Source: Streptomyces sp. 130
Lineage (GTDB): Bacteria; Actinomycetota; Actinomycetes; Streptomycetales; Streptomycetaceae
Assembly (NCBI RefSeq): GCF_007096885.1
Contig: NZ_VJNO01000046.1
Span: 1 to 44,911 of the forward strand
Direction of reading: 5' to 3'
DNA: 44,911 nucleotides
The position numbers and the translations under genes are program-made. Under the pieces are notes generated by a model that was not told the DNA's origin, did not search any database, and saw only the letters and a list, made by a program, of their open reading frames with translations. Below, one piece after another: positions 18,760 to 27,723 of the stretch (position 1 is the first letter of the stretch; each line of letters starts with the position of its first letter).

Positions 18760-21707
18760 TGAGAGCCCACACCTCGCGGCGCGCCCTGCGCCTCGCCTCC
18801 GGACTGGTCGCGGCCGGCCTGGCCCTGACCGCCGCCCCGCACGCCCTGGCCGCCGACAGCGGTGACGGCACCCACGGCATGCGCCTCACCAGCGCCCAGG
18901 CCAAGAAGCTGACGGACCGCCTCCAGGTCGACCTGTACGGCGACGACGCGGTCGGCATCGACACGAGCGACCCGGCGAAGGTCACCGGCACCACCGGCGG
19001 ATCGCACCCGGACGCCGCCGCCAAGAGCGCCGCTCCGCAGGACGCCACGACCGAGGCCGCCGCCAACGTCACCATGACGTCCACCTCGTCCGTCGAGGGC
19101 GTGAAGGGCTTCGGCGCCACGATGCCCGCCGACAGCAAGAACGGCGACTACTTCACCCTGCACAGCCTCGGCCACGTCGCGCGCTCCACCGCCGACGGCA
19201 CCGAGCAGTGGTCCCGTACCGCCACGTCGCTGTACGCCGACTGGGGCGTCAAGCCGCTCCGGGCGTGGGACAGGGAGCTGTACCCGCCGCTCGTCCAGAT
19301 GGGCTACAACGCCGTCAGCCCCTTCACCCCCGCCTCCGACCAGGGGTACGGCACCGGTGACCTGTCCGGTGACGGTGTGCCGGATGTCGTCTTCTCGGCC
19401 AGCGTGGGTGAGAACCCGCCGTCCGGCGTCACCATCCCGGGCACGAAGATGACCTCGGGCACGATCGTCACCATTCTCGACGGCAGGACCGGGAACACCC
19501 TCTGGTCGAAGTTCTACTCCTACGCGACCATGGTCCAGGTCGTCGACGGCACCCTGCTCGTCGGCAACGCCCCGCGCATGAACGGCAGTGCCTCGACGTC
19601 CGAGACGGCGCAGCTGACCGGTACGCGCTTCTCGTACGCCGACGGCAAGCTGACCGAGTCCAGCACCTGGACGTACGACACCGACGAAGTCCAGCCCGCC
19701 ACCTGGGGCGCGCTCCAGGACCTCGGCAACGGCAAGGTGGCCGTCTCCTGGGACCTGCGGAAGACGGAGATCACCACCGCGCGCGGCCGCACCCTCGTAC
19801 TCGACGTCAACGACGGTTCCGTCGTCTGGCAGCAGGACAGCGCGCTTTACAGCCGGCAGCTGCGCATGGACGCCGGGCGCAACCAGCTCGTCGCCGTGGA
19901 GCAGACCGACCCCAACGACGAGATCCGCTACGAGATCGTCGCCTACGACCTCGGCGACGGCCGCCGTACCACCCTGGACAGCCGCGTCAACGTGCTGCCC
20001 ACCGCCTTCACGGTCGGTGACCTGACCGGCAACAAGAAGGCCGAGTACGCCGTCAGCGAGTCCTCCCTGACGGACAGCCTCTTCGTGAGCGCCAGCACCA
20101 TCCGCGTCCTGGACGGTGCGGACCCGGAGACCGCGCTCTGGCAGCACACCACCAAGCGCGGCGCCGACAACCCCCAGAACGGCCCCAGCACCTGGCGGCT
20201 CGACGTCGTCAACAAGAAGCTCGTCGCCGCCGCCCAGGACGACTCCGGGATCGGTACGGCCGCGAACGTGAGCGGGCGCTACGCGTCGCTGACGGTCTTC
20301 TCCGGCAAGGGCAAGGTGCGCTGGCAGACGAAGGGTGCCACCGCGTCCCCCACCTTCCAGGACGTCTTCAAGGACAAGAGCGGCCGCCACATCCGCGTCG
20401 TCGACGGGGACCAGAACGTCCGCACGTACGACTTCAAGGACGGCGCCGAGCAGCGGCTCACACCGCTCCAGGCCGACATGGCGTACGCGCAGAGCGTCGA
20501 CGTCGACGGCGACAAGAAGGCCGACTTCGTCGGTGGCGGCAACGCGCACGGCGTCTGGGCCTACTCCGGAACCTCGCTGCTGAACGGCAAGCCGAAGAAG
20601 CTGTGGCAGGCCGCCCTCCCGGGTTCGGTGCACCGCATCGAGACCGCGGACGTGACCGGGGACAAGCAGCCGGAGATCGTCGTCGCCGCGGACAGCGCCG
20701 TCGTCGTGCTCGACTCGCGGACCGGCGACGTCCTGACGACGATCGACGGAGGCGGCCAGTACGTCCGGTCCGTCGTGCTCAGCGACGTCAACGGTGACAA
20801 GAAGGCCGACATCCTCGTCCCGACCGACGCGCTGCGCGCCTACAAGGGCAACGGCAGGGCGCTCTGGACGTACTCCGCGCCCGAGAGCGCCGGCGACGTC
20901 AGCTTCTCCGACCCGTCGACGGGCGACGGCCAGGTGTACGTGCAGTACACCAGCGCCGACTCCATCGAGCTCGACGCCCCCGTCATGAGGGCGGTACGGC
21001 TCGACGCGAAGACCGGGGCGGAGGGCTGGTCCATCGAGCCCAAGGCCCCCGCGAGCGCGCAGGACGGCAAGCTGCGCGGCGGCATCCTCGACCACGCGGT
21101 GTACGCCTCGCCCGAGATCCCCTACGCCGACGGCCACGCCGTCGTCTACACCTGGATCGCGTGGGCGCCCCTGGGCGCCAACGGCTCCGACGCGCTGCTC
21201 CCGTACAACGTCATGGAGATCCGCGACGGCCGCACCGGCGAGATGCTGCACCGCACCTACATGGGCGGGCTCTGGACGCACGGCAACTACTTCGACGGTG
21301 ACGGCACCCTGATGCAGGCCGGCGCCGCGACCGTCCGGTCGTTCCTGCCGGGCGGCGAGGACCACACGCTGTTCCTGACGCCGGACTCGCGGTCCGGTGG
21401 CTGGCTGACCGCCCCCGGCGGCCAGAGGGTGGTCGTCACCGGTGTCCAGGGCGGTGTCTACCTCTGGGACCCGAGCCTGCTCGACGGCGAGATGCCGTAC
21501 CCGGACGCGCTCGGGCGGACCGCCGGCACCGGCTCCTTCTCCGCCCGCAACTACCTCGCCGCCGACTTCGACGGTGACGGGGTCGACGAGGTCGTCACGC
21601 TCAACTTCGACGAGCGGGGCGCGGACCAGTCCGCCGAACTCGTAGGCGGCCGCTACCTCATCCAGAGCGACGGGACGCCCAAGATGGCGACGTACAAGCT
21701 CTCCTGA
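18759..21707 (+). CDS. Secreted FG-GAP/VCBS repeat protein
   Basis: 982 aa exported protein. The ATG at 18759 shares its A with the upstream TGA; a GTG at 18756 is the alternative. Signal peptide ends at PHALAAD (about 32). The body is a multi-blade beta-propeller with calcium-type loops: GDLSGDGVPDVV, GDLTGNKKAEYAV, VDVDGDKKADFV, ADVTGDKQPEIVV, SDVNGDKKADILV and ADFDGDGVDEVV. Such proteins bind polymers or partner proteins outside the cell. Coupling to the subtilisin suggests that it is made at equal ratio and works with, presents or protects that protease; this is inference. A 14-bp-stem terminator follows. Confidence 0.9.
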   Translation: MRAHTSRRALRLASGLVAAGLALTAAPHALAADSGDGTHGMRLTSAQAKKLTDRLQVDLYGDDAVGIDTSDPAKVTGTTGGSHPDAAAKSAAPQDATTEAAANVTMTSTSSVEGVKGFGATMPADSKNGDYFTLHSLGHVARSTADGTEQWSRTATSLYADWGVKPLRAWDRELYPPLVQMGYNAVSPFTPASDQGYGTGDLSGDGVPDVVFSASVGENPPSGVTIPGTKMTSGTIVTILDGRTGNTLWSKFYSYATMVQVVDGTLLVGNAPRMNGSASTSETAQLTGTRFSYADGKLTESSTWTYDTDEVQPATWGALQDLGNGKVAVSWDLRKTEITTARGRTLVLDVNDGSVVWQQDSALYSRQLRMDAGRNQLVAVEQTDPNDEIRYEIVAYDLGDGRRTTLDSRVNVLPTAFTVGDLTGNKKAEYAVSESSLTDSLFVSASTIRVLDGADPETALWQHTTKRGADNPQNGPSTWRLDVVNKKLVAAAQDDSGIGTAANVSGRYASLTVFSGKGKVRWQTKGATASPTFQDVFKDKSGRHIRVVDGDQNVRTYDFKDGAEQRLTPLQADMAYAQSVDVDGDKKADFVGGGNAHGVWAYSGTSLLNGKPKKLWQAALPGSVHRIETADVTGDKQPEIVVAADSAVVVLDSRTGDVLTTIDGGGQYVRSVVLSDVNGDKKADILVPTDALRAYKGNGRALWTYSAPESAGDVSFSDPSTGDGQVYVQYTSADSIELDAPVMRAVRLDAKTGAEGWSIEPKAPASAQDGKLRGGILDHAVYASPEIPYADGHAVVYTWIAWAPLGANGSDALLPYNVMEIRDGRTGEMLHRTYMGGLWTHGNYFDGDGTLMQAGAATVRSFLPGGEDHTLFLTPDSRSGGWLTAPGGQRVVVTGVQGGVYLWDPSLLDGEMPYPDALGRTAGTGSFSARNYLAADFDGDGVDEVVTLNFDERGADQSAELVGGRYLIQSDGTPKMATYKLS

Positions 21708-21731
21708 GCCCGTCTCCACCGTGTGAACCAC

Positions 21732-21762
21732 AGGACCCTCCGGGCACCGCCCGGAGGGTCCT
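21732..21762 (+). terminator. Strong terminator of the protease/VCBS operon
   Basis: A perfect 14-bp stem, AGGACCCTCCGGGC (21732-21745) with 21749-21762, closes a 3-nt loop 24 nt after the stop codon. Confidence 0.92.
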
Positions 21763-21775
21763 CAGCGCGTCCGGT

Positions 21776-21781
21776 TAAAGT
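21776..21781 (+). promoter_or_regulatory. -10 box giving a (nearly) leaderless regulator mRNA
   Basis: TAAAGT ends 9 nt before the ATG at 21791 and no ribosome site is present, so the transcript of the BTAD regulator probably starts at or within a few bases of the start codon. Confidence 0.5.
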
Positions 21782-21790
21782 GGCGCCCTC

Positions 21791-24700
21791 ATGAACGCGC
21801 GCCAGACAGCGGGCACCGGCCCGACAGCACCACTGCTCCGCATACGCCTCCTCGGTGGCTTCGACGTCACTCGCGACGGCGGCCCCGCGCCCGCCGCCCG
21901 GTGGCCGAGACTCACCGCTCAGGCGCTGGTGAAGCTGCTCGCCGTCGTCCCCGGACACCGGCTCCACCGCGAGCAGGTCATGGACGTCTGCTGGCCCGAC
22001 TCCGACCCCCAGGCCGCCCAGGGCAGCCTGCGCGTCGCCCTCCACGCCGCACGCCGCGCCCTGGAGCCCGAGCTCGCCTCGCGCGCCGCGTCCTCCTACC
22101 TCGTCTCGGACGGGCCCCTGCTCTGCCTCGACCCCCGCACGGTCCGGGTCGACGTGGACCACGCCGAGGACGCCGCGCGCGCCGCCCTCGCCACCGGTGA
22201 CGAGGCCGCCCTGGCCCGGGCCCTGGAGCTGTTCTCCGGCGAGCTGCTCCCCGACGACCGCTACGCCGACTGGGCCGAGGGCCGGCGCTCCGAACTCGCC
22301 GAGCTCAAGGAGAAGCTGCTCCTCGGGCTCGCGGCGGCCCGGCTGGAGGCGGGCGCCGCCGAGGAGGCCGTCGCCGTCGCGGAGCAGGTCCTCGCGGCGA
22401 ACCCGGCCGAGGAGCCGGCGCACCAGATCCTCATCGACGCCTACACCCGGCTCGGGCTGCGCCGCCGCGCGGTGCGCCAGTACCACGTCTGCCGGACGGC
22501 CCTCGACGCCGAGCTGGGGGTCCGGCCGGACCCGGAGACCGAGCGCCTGCACCGCGCGGCCCTCGCGGCGGAGCCGGCCGGACCGCCGACCGCGCCCGCC
22601 CTGCCCGCCTCGCTCCGGACCCCGGCCGCCACCCCGCTGCGCGGGCGCGCCGCCGAGCTGGACCGGCTGCTCGCGCCGGACGGAGCGCCGGTCGTCCGGG
22701 TGCTCACCGGAGAGGCCGGAGTGGGCAAGACCCGGCTGGTCGCCGAGGTGGCCCGGCAGGCGGCGGCCTCCGGCACCGCCGTCCTGTGGGGCGGCGGGCA
22801 CGACGCGGAGGGGCACACCCCCTACGGGGCCTTCGCCGAGGCGCTGGACGGCTGGCTCGCCGAGCGCGACGAGGCGGAACGCGCCCGCGTCGGCGGCGAG
22901 TATCCCGAACTGGCCGCCTTCCTGCCCGCCCTGGGCCGGGTCCGCGCCGACTCCGAGCGCAGCCCCGAGGAGGAGCGCGACCGCCTCTTCCGGGCCACGG
23001 CCGGCCTGCTCGGCGAACTGGCCTCCGTGCAGCCGGTGCTGATCGTGCTGGACGACCTGCACGCCGCGGACCTGGGCTCCTTCCAGCTGCTGAGCCACCT
23101 GGCCCGGCGGGCGGCGCAGACCGAGGGCTGGCGGTTCCTCGTGACGTACCGCGAGGAGGAGATTCCCGACGGCGACCCGCGCTCCGCCGGCCTGTCCTCC
23201 CTCGTCCGGCAGGGCCTCGCCGCCCGCGAGGACGTCCCGCGCCTGGACCAGGAGGCGTGCCTCGCCGTCGTACGCGACACGGTCGGGCTGACGGCCGCCC
23301 CCGCGACCGGCGCCCCGGACCGGATCTGGGAACTGTCCCTCGGCAACCCGCTGTTCGCCGTCGAGCTGGCCCACGGCATGGCCGACGGCGCCGGGACCGT
23401 GGCCCCGGACGGGGTCCGGCAGCTCGTCGCGGACCGGCTGGCGCGGCTCGATCTCGACACCCGGAGAATCGTCGAGGCGCTCTGCGTGGCCGGACCGGAG
23501 ACATCGTTGTCGGAACTGCTGGACGTCGCCGCCCACGGGCTCGACCCCGCCGTCACCGGGGGCGCCGCCACCGACGCGCTGGAACGCGCCATGGCCGCCT
23601 CGCTGATCGAGGAACGGGACATCGTGGTGGACGGCCGGCCGGAGGCGGGGCTGACCTTCCGCCACCCGCTGGTCCGCCTCACCTGCTACGAGAAGCTCTC
23701 CGCCGTCCGCCGCAGGCAGCTGCACGGCGCCTTCGCCCAGGCGGTGCTCCGCCGCCGCCCGGACGCCGTGGACACCCTCGCCTCCCACTTCACCCGCGCC
23801 GACGACCCGCGCGCCGCCGAATACCTGCGCCGCGCCGCCGCACGGGCCGCCGCCCTCTTCGCCAACGACACCGCGGACCGCTACTACCGCGACCTGGTCG
23901 CCCGGCTCGACGTGGACGCCGCCCGCGCCCGCCTCGCCCACAGCCAGGTGCTGCGTCGCATGGGAAACTTCGCCCAGGCCGCCGAGGTGCTGCGCCTCGC
24001 CCTGGACGAGTTCGTCCGGCGCGGCGACCACGAGGACATCGTGCTCGCGGCGGCCTGGCTCGCCGACACCCTCGGGCGCACCGGCCTGCCCGAGGCCGGC
24101 CGGGAGGTCCTGGCCGCGCACCCGGTCACCGGCTCCACCCCGCCGGAGGCGGCCGCCGGCCACTTCCTGGCCCAGGCCGTGCTCTGCCGCGTCCAGGGGC
24201 GGTATGAGGAGGCGCACGCCGCTTCCCGGCAGGCCCTGGAGGCCGCGCGGCCGGTGACCGGACGGGCGGGGGAGGGCCTGCGGGCCAGGGCCCACTCGCA
24301 GCGGGCCAGCATCCTCGGGCTCAGCGGCCGGCTGGACGAGGCCCACGAAGCGGCCCGCCTCGCCCTGGAGTCGGCCGAGGCGTACGGCGACCCGACCCTC
24401 CTCGGGCAGTCCCTGTCGACGCTGCGGGAGAACCAGCGGCGCGGCGGCCAGTTGCACCGGGCGGTGGCCACGGGACAGCGGGCCCTCGACCTCGTCGAGC
24501 AGTCGGGCGACCTGGCCGGCGCCGCCTTCGAACGCGCCAACCTCGCCGAACTGCGGCTCCTCCTCCTGGAGTCCGGCACCGCGCGCACCCTCGCCGAGGC
24601 GGCGGTCGCGGGCGCCGAGCAGGCCGACGCCTGGTGCCTGCCCTACACCCTGGCGGCGCTCGCCCTGGTCCGGATGCGCACCGGGGACGCCGCGGGCGCC

Positions 24701-25135
24701 GCCGCGCTGCTGGACCGCGCCGAGTCGTCGCCGGGGCTCGTGGACCGGCAGGCGGGCCACGAGGTGCGGGCGGCCCGCGCCGAACTCGCCCTGCGCGACG
24801 GGTTGCCCGGCCAGGCGCGGCGCGCCCTGGAGGGCCATGAGCGGGACGTGCCGGTGCTCACGGCCTGGGCCCGGCTGCACAGTGGCCGCCCGGGACCGGC
24901 GCGCCGGCTGGCGGCCGACGAGGTCGCCCGTGCCGCCCGGACGGGCGAGCGCATCGCCGAGGCGGACGCGCGCACGGTCCTCGCCCTGGCCCTGCACCGG
25001 CTCGGTGACGCCGACGCGGCGCGCGAGGCGCTGGCCCGTGCCGATGACCTGGCGCGGGCTCTGCCCTACCCGGCGGGCGCGGTCCATGTGACCGAGGTGC
25101 GGGCGCTCATGGAAACGGAGCCGGACGCCCGGTAG
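21791..25135 (+). CDS. SARP/AfsR-like regulator: wHTH + BTAD + ATPase + TPR
   Basis: 1114 aa cytoplasmic regulator. An OmpR-like winged helix (about 15-105, RIRLLGGFDVTRDG) is followed by a bacterial transcriptional activator domain (about 112-255), a STAND/AAA ATPase with Walker A GEAGVGKTR (307-315) and Walker B VLIVLDDLHAAD (about 415-426), and a long TPR-like helical tail (about 640-1110). There is no LuxR-type C-terminal HTH, so DNA binding must be N-terminal. Related large regulators control secondary metabolism or development. It sits downstream of secreted protease genes, but a terminator separates them. Oddly, its last 51 codons plus the stop and terminator are repeated immediately downstream in the same frame. 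Confidence 0.9.
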   Translation: MNARQTAGTGPTAPLLRIRLLGGFDVTRDGGPAPAARWPRLTAQALVKLLAVVPGHRLHREQVMDVCWPDSDPQAAQGSLRVALHAARRALEPELASRAASSYLVSDGPLLCLDPRTVRVDVDHAEDAARAALATGDEAALARALELFSGELLPDDRYADWAEGRRSELAELKEKLLLGLAAARLEAGAAEEAVAVAEQVLAANPAEEPAHQILIDAYTRLGLRRRAVRQYHVCRTALDAELGVRPDPETERLHRAALAAEPAGPPTAPALPASLRTPAATPLRGRAAELDRLLAPDGAPVVRVLTGEAGVGKTRLVAEVARQAAASGTAVLWGGGHDAEGHTPYGAFAEALDGWLAERDEAERARVGGEYPELAAFLPALGRVRADSERSPEEERDRLFRATAGLLGELASVQPVLIVLDDLHAADLGSFQLLSHLARRAAQTEGWRFLVTYREEEIPDGDPRSAGLSSLVRQGLAAREDVPRLDQEACLAVVRDTVGLTAAPATGAPDRIWELSLGNPLFAVELAHGMADGAGTVAPDGVRQLVADRLARLDLDTRRIVEALCVAGPETSLSELLDVAAHGLDPAVTGGAATDALERAMAASLIEERDIVVDGRPEAGLTFRHPLVRLTCYEKLSAVRRRQLHGAFAQAVLRRRPDAVDTLASHFTRADDPRAAEYLRRAAARAAALFANDTADRYYRDLVARLDVDAARARLAHSQVLRRMGNFAQAAEVLRLALDEFVRRGDHEDIVLAAAWLADTLGRTGLPEAGREVLAAHPVTGSTPPEAAAGHFLAQAVLCRVQGRYEEAHAASRQALEAARPVTGRAGEGLRARAHSQRASILGLSGRLDEAHEAARLALESAEAYGDPTLLGQSLSTLRENQRRGGQLHRAVATGQRALDLVEQSGDLAGAAFERANLAELRLLLLESGTARTLAEAAVAGAEQADAWCLPYTLAALALVRMRTGDAAGAAALLDRAESSPGLVDRQAGHEVRAARAELALRDGLPGQARRALEGHERDVPVLTAWARLHSGRPGPARRLAADEVARAARTGERIAEADARTVLALALHRLGDADAAREALARADDLARALPYPAGAVHVTEVRALMETEPDAR

Positions 25136-25158
25136 CAGGAGGACGGTCCGGCTCCGTT
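25114..25158. terminator. Terminator overlapping the regulator stop codon (copy 1)
   Basis: AACGGAGCCGGAC (25114-25126) pairs perfectly over 13 bp with 25146-25158; the TAG stop lies in the 19-nt loop. It probably serves both the regulator and the convergent acyl-CoA dehydrogenase. Confidence 0.7.
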
Positions 25159-25318
25159 CAGGGGCGCCCTGGCCCTGCACCGGCTCGGTGACGCCGACGC
25201 GGCGCGCGAGGCGCTGGCCCGTGCCGATGACCTGGCGCGGGCTCTGCCCTACCCGGCGGGCGCGGTCCATGTGGCCGAGGTGCGGGCGCTCATGGAAACG
25301 GAGCCGGACGCCCGCTAG
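25136..25318 (+). pseudogene. Duplicated 3' fragment of the BTAD regulator
   Basis: The frame of the regulator stays open after its TAG for 60 more codons to a second TAG at 25316-25318. The stretch encodes a short linker (QEDGPAPFRGA) and then a second copy of the 51-residue C-terminal tail with one substitution (Val-Thr becomes Val-Ala). It has no start of its own and is best read as a duplication remnant. Readthrough of the first TAG would give a 1175-aa protein with a doubled tail. Confidence 0.7.
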
Positions 25319-25340
25319 GAGGGGGCGGTCCGGCTCCGTT
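25297..25340. terminator. Terminator, duplicated copy 2
   Basis: The same 13-bp stem as copy 1 (25297-25309 with 25328-25340), with an 18-nt loop, now stands 10 bp from the stop of the convergent acyl-CoA dehydrogenase gene. Confidence 0.7.
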
Positions 25341-25349
25341 CAGGGGTGC

Positions 25350-27008
25350 TTACGCGGGCAGCCGCTCCAGCAGACCCGCGAAGTCGGTGTCCGGCGCCAG
25401 GGTGCCGAAGGCGAGCCCCCGGTCCCCGGCCAGCCGCGAGGCGCAGAACGCGTCGGCGACCGCCGCCGGCGCGTGCCGGACGAGCAGCGAGCCCTGGAGC
25501 ACCAGCGCCGCGCGCTCGATGAGCCGACGGGCCCGCAGCGGGGCGTCCTCGGTGAGGACCAGCTCGCCGCGCAGCTCCCGCCAGGCCGCGTCCAGCCGGC
25601 GGTCCGCCCCCGAGGCGGCCTCGACCTCGGCGCGGAAGGCGTCCAGCGACTCCGGCTCCCGGGCCATCGCGCGCAGCAGGTCGAGCGCGTTCACATTGCC
25701 CGAGCCCTCCCAGATGCCGTTGAGCGGCGCCTCCCGGTACATGCGCGGCATGCCCGACTCCTCGACGTAACCGTTGCCGCCGAGGCATTCCAGCGCCTCC
25801 GCGACCGCGACCGGCTGGCGCTTGCACACCCAGTACTTGGACACCGCCGTGGCCAGCCGCAGGAACGCCCGCTCGCCGGTGTCGCCGCGCTGCGCCCGGT
25901 CGGCGGCGCCGGCGAGGCGCAGCCCGAGCGTGGTGGCCGCCTCGGACTCGACCGCGAGGTCGCCGATCACATTGCGCATCAGCGGCTGGTCGATCAGCTT
26001 GGCGCCGAACACCGAGCGGTGGCGCACGTGGTGGGCGGCCTGGGCGAGCGCGGCGCGGATGCCGGCGGCCGAGCCGATGACGCAGTCCAGGCGGGTCATC
26101 GTCACCATGTCGATGATGGTGCGCACGCCCTTGCCCTCCGGGCCGACGAGCCAGGCGACCGTGTCGTCGAACTCGGGCTCGCTGCTGGCGTTGGACCGGT
26201 TGCCGAGCTTGTCCTTGAGCCGCTGGATGCGGAAGGTGTTGCGGCTGCCGTCGGGCAGGACGCGCGGCACCAGGAAGCAGGACAGGCCGCCCGGCGCCTG
26301 GGCGAGGACCAGGAAGAGGTCGTTCATCGGGGCGCTGGTGAACCACTTGTGCCCGCGCAGCCGCCAGGTCCCGTCACCCGCCTCGGTGGCCACGGTGCTG
26401 TTGGCGCGCACATCGGTGCCGCCCTGCTTCTCCGTCATGCCCATCCCGGCGAGCAGGCCAGGCTTCTCGGCGGGGGTGCGCAGCCCGGCCTCGTACACCC
26501 GGCTGGTCAGCAGCGGTTCGTACGTCTTCGCCAGGTCGGGGGCGTGGCGCAGCGCCGGGACGACGGCGTACGTCATGGAGACCGGGCACAGGTGGCCCGC
26601 CTCCAGCGTCGACATCACCATGAAGCCGGCCGCGCGCGCCACGTGTGCGCCGGGGCGCTCGTCGGCCCAGGCGGCGCCGGCCAGGCCGGCGCTCACCGAG
26701 GCGTTCATCAGGTGGTGGTAGGCGGGGTGGAAGTCCACCTCGTCGACGCGGTGGCCGTAGCGGTCGTGGGTGCGCAGCACGGGCTCGTTGACGTTGGCCT
26801 GCTCGGCCCACTCCTGGGCCTGCGCACTGCCGACGAGGCGGCCGAGCCGGTGCAGGTCCTCGGTGTGCCACTCGGCGCCCTCGCGGCGCAGGCCCTCCAG
26901 GAGCACCGCGTCGTCGGCCACGTCGTGCCCGGTCAACGGCGGTGCCTGGTTGGTCACTTCGTGGGTCGCGGCCGAGGGGGTGCTGCGGGGAGCGGTGGTG
27001 TCGGGCAC
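25350..27008 (-). CDS. AidB-like acyl-CoA dehydrogenase
   Basis: 552 aa FAD-dependent acyl-CoA dehydrogenase of the long AidB subgroup (E. coli AidB is about 540 aa). Typical segments are GMGMTEKQGGTDVRAN, HKWFTSAPM, LKDKLGNRSNAS and ECLGGNGYVEES-PRMYREAP-NGIWEGSGNV. AidB has isovaleryl-CoA dehydrogenase activity and binds DNA during alkylation stress. Here the partners are a TetR (24 nt upstream, same operon) and a divergent acyl-CoA ligase, which points to fatty or branched acyl catabolism rather than DNA repair. The GTG at 27008 has AGGAGG 5 nt upstream. An alkylation-repair pair does occur 7 kb away but on the other strand, in an independent unit. Confidence 0.9.
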   Translation of the reverse strand: MPDTTAPRSTPSAATHEVTNQAPPLTGHDVADDAVLLEGLRREGAEWHTEDLHRLGRLVGSAQAQEWAEQANVNEPVLRTHDRYGHRVDEVDFHPAYHHLMNASVSAGLAGAAWADERPGAHVARAAGFMVMSTLEAGHLCPVSMTYAVVPALRHAPDLAKTYEPLLTSRVYEAGLRTPAEKPGLLAGMGMTEKQGGTDVRANSTVATEAGDGTWRLRGHKWFTSAPMNDLFLVLAQAPGGLSCFLVPRVLPDGSRNTFRIQRLKDKLGNRSNASSEPEFDDTVAWLVGPEGKGVRTIIDMVTMTRLDCVIGSAAGIRAALAQAAHHVRHRSVFGAKLIDQPLMRNVIGDLAVESEAATTLGLRLAGAADRAQRGDTGERAFLRLATAVSKYWVCKRQPVAVAEALECLGGNGYVEESGMPRMYREAPLNGIWEGSGNVNALDLLRAMAREPESLDAFRAEVEAASGADRRLDAAWRELRGELVLTEDAPLRARRLIERAALVLQGSLLVRHAPAAVADAFCASRLAGDRGLAFGTLAPDTDFAGLLERLPA

Positions 27009-27032
27009 GGGAACCTCCTGGTGGGAAGGGTG

Positions 27033-27650
27033 TCAGGGCTGCTGTGCGGGCGGGGCGCCCGCGCAGCGCAGGGCCATCGCGACGAGTTCGGTGAGCAGCG
27101 TCTCGGCGGTCTCGCCGTCGCCGGCGCCGAGCGGATCGACCAGGACCTCGCCGACCGCGCCGGTGAGCGCGGCGGCGGTGATCTCGCCGTTCTGCGCGGG
27201 CAGCAGACCGTCCTCGATGCCCTGCTGGACGACATCGGCGAACAGGGCGCGGTAGCGGCGGCGGTATGCGAGGCGTTCGGCGCCGACCGCCGGATCGGCC
27301 GGGGCGGCGAGCAGCGCGTAGGCCAGGCCCCGGTTCTCCAGGGCGCGGCGGGCGAAGACCTCGACGCCCCGGGCCAGCCGCTCGACCGGTGTCCCCGGCT
27401 CGCGCAGCACCTCGCCCAGGACCTCGACCTCACGGCCGGCGGCCCGCCGGAACACCTCGACGGCCAGGGCCGCCTTGGACGAGAAGTGCTGGTAGACGGA
27501 GCCGGCGGCGATGCCGGCCGAGTCGGCGACGGCGGTGACCGACGCCTGCGACCAGCCGACCTCCGTGACCACCGAGGTGGCGGCGGCGATCAGATGCTCC
27601 CTGGCTGCTTCGAGCCGACTTATTTCGGCTGGGGTCTTGCGGTAGGCCAT
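27033..27650 (-). CDS. TetR/AcrR-family repressor of the acyl-CoA genes
   Basis: 205 aa TetR-type regulator: N-terminal HTH at about 15-62 with ASVTAVADSAGIAAGSVYQHF, then a helical ligand domain. It is transcribed with the AidB-like gene downstream and is divergent from the acyl-CoA ligase. It most likely represses both from a shared operator and responds to an acyl-CoA. The ATG at 27650 has no ribosome site within 20 nt, so the mRNA may be leaderless. The imperfect palindrome at 27659-27672 lies directly in front of the start, which fits autoregulation. Confidence 0.9.
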   Translation of the reverse strand: MAYRKTPAEISRLEAAREHLIAAATSVVTEVGWSQASVTAVADSAGIAAGSVYQHFSSKAALAVEVFRRAAGREVEVLGEVLREPGTPVERLARGVEVFARRALENRGLAYALLAAPADPAVGAERLAYRRRYRALFADVVQQGIEDGLLPAQNGEITAAALTGAVGEVLVDPLGAGDGETAETLLTELVAMALRCAGAPPAQQP

Positions 27651-27658
27651 GAAAGAAG

Positions 27659-27672
27659 TGAACCATCATTCA
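27659..27672. promoter_or_regulatory. Probable TetR operator in the divergent region
   Basis: TGAACCATCATTCA has matching TGAA/TTCA arms around a 6-bp centre and is A/T-rich in an otherwise G/C-rich window. It sits 9 nt before the TetR start, in the 73-bp gap between the divergent TetR and ligase genes. Confidence 0.55.
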
Positions 27673-27723
27673 GAGTTTCCCACCATGGTCCGTTCGCACG
27701 GTCCGGCTCGTCAGGAGAACGTG

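Larger units (their letters stand above)
24982..25346 (+). repeat. Tandem duplication (183 + 182 bp) of a gene end and terminator
   Basis: Bases 24982-25164 (the regulator's last 51 codons, its stop and the hairpin) recur head-to-tail at 25165-25346. The first 109 bases of the two copies are identical, then there is one A/G change (25091 versus 25274), and a small cluster of changes with a 1-base deletion just after the stop codon. Copy 1 ends in TTCAGGGG and copy 2 begins at the next base. The low divergence indicates a recent event. Confidence 0.95.

Noticed and set aside
16057..21731. Very long minus-strand open frames (893 and 1062 aa) opposite the protease and VCBS genes
   Set aside because: They lie fully antisense to well-supported genes, have Gly/Val/Arg/Asp-dominated composition with no domains, and arise because high-G+C third positions remove stops on the opposite strand. 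The 749-aa (5846-8095) and 1205-aa (21653-25270) antisense frames are the same.
25350..27008. Reading the AidB-like gene as part of the alkylation-repair response
   Set aside because: Its direct partners are a TetR and an acyl-CoA ligase, and the Ada-AlkA/Ogt operon is separate with its own terminator; acyl-CoA metabolism explains the context better.
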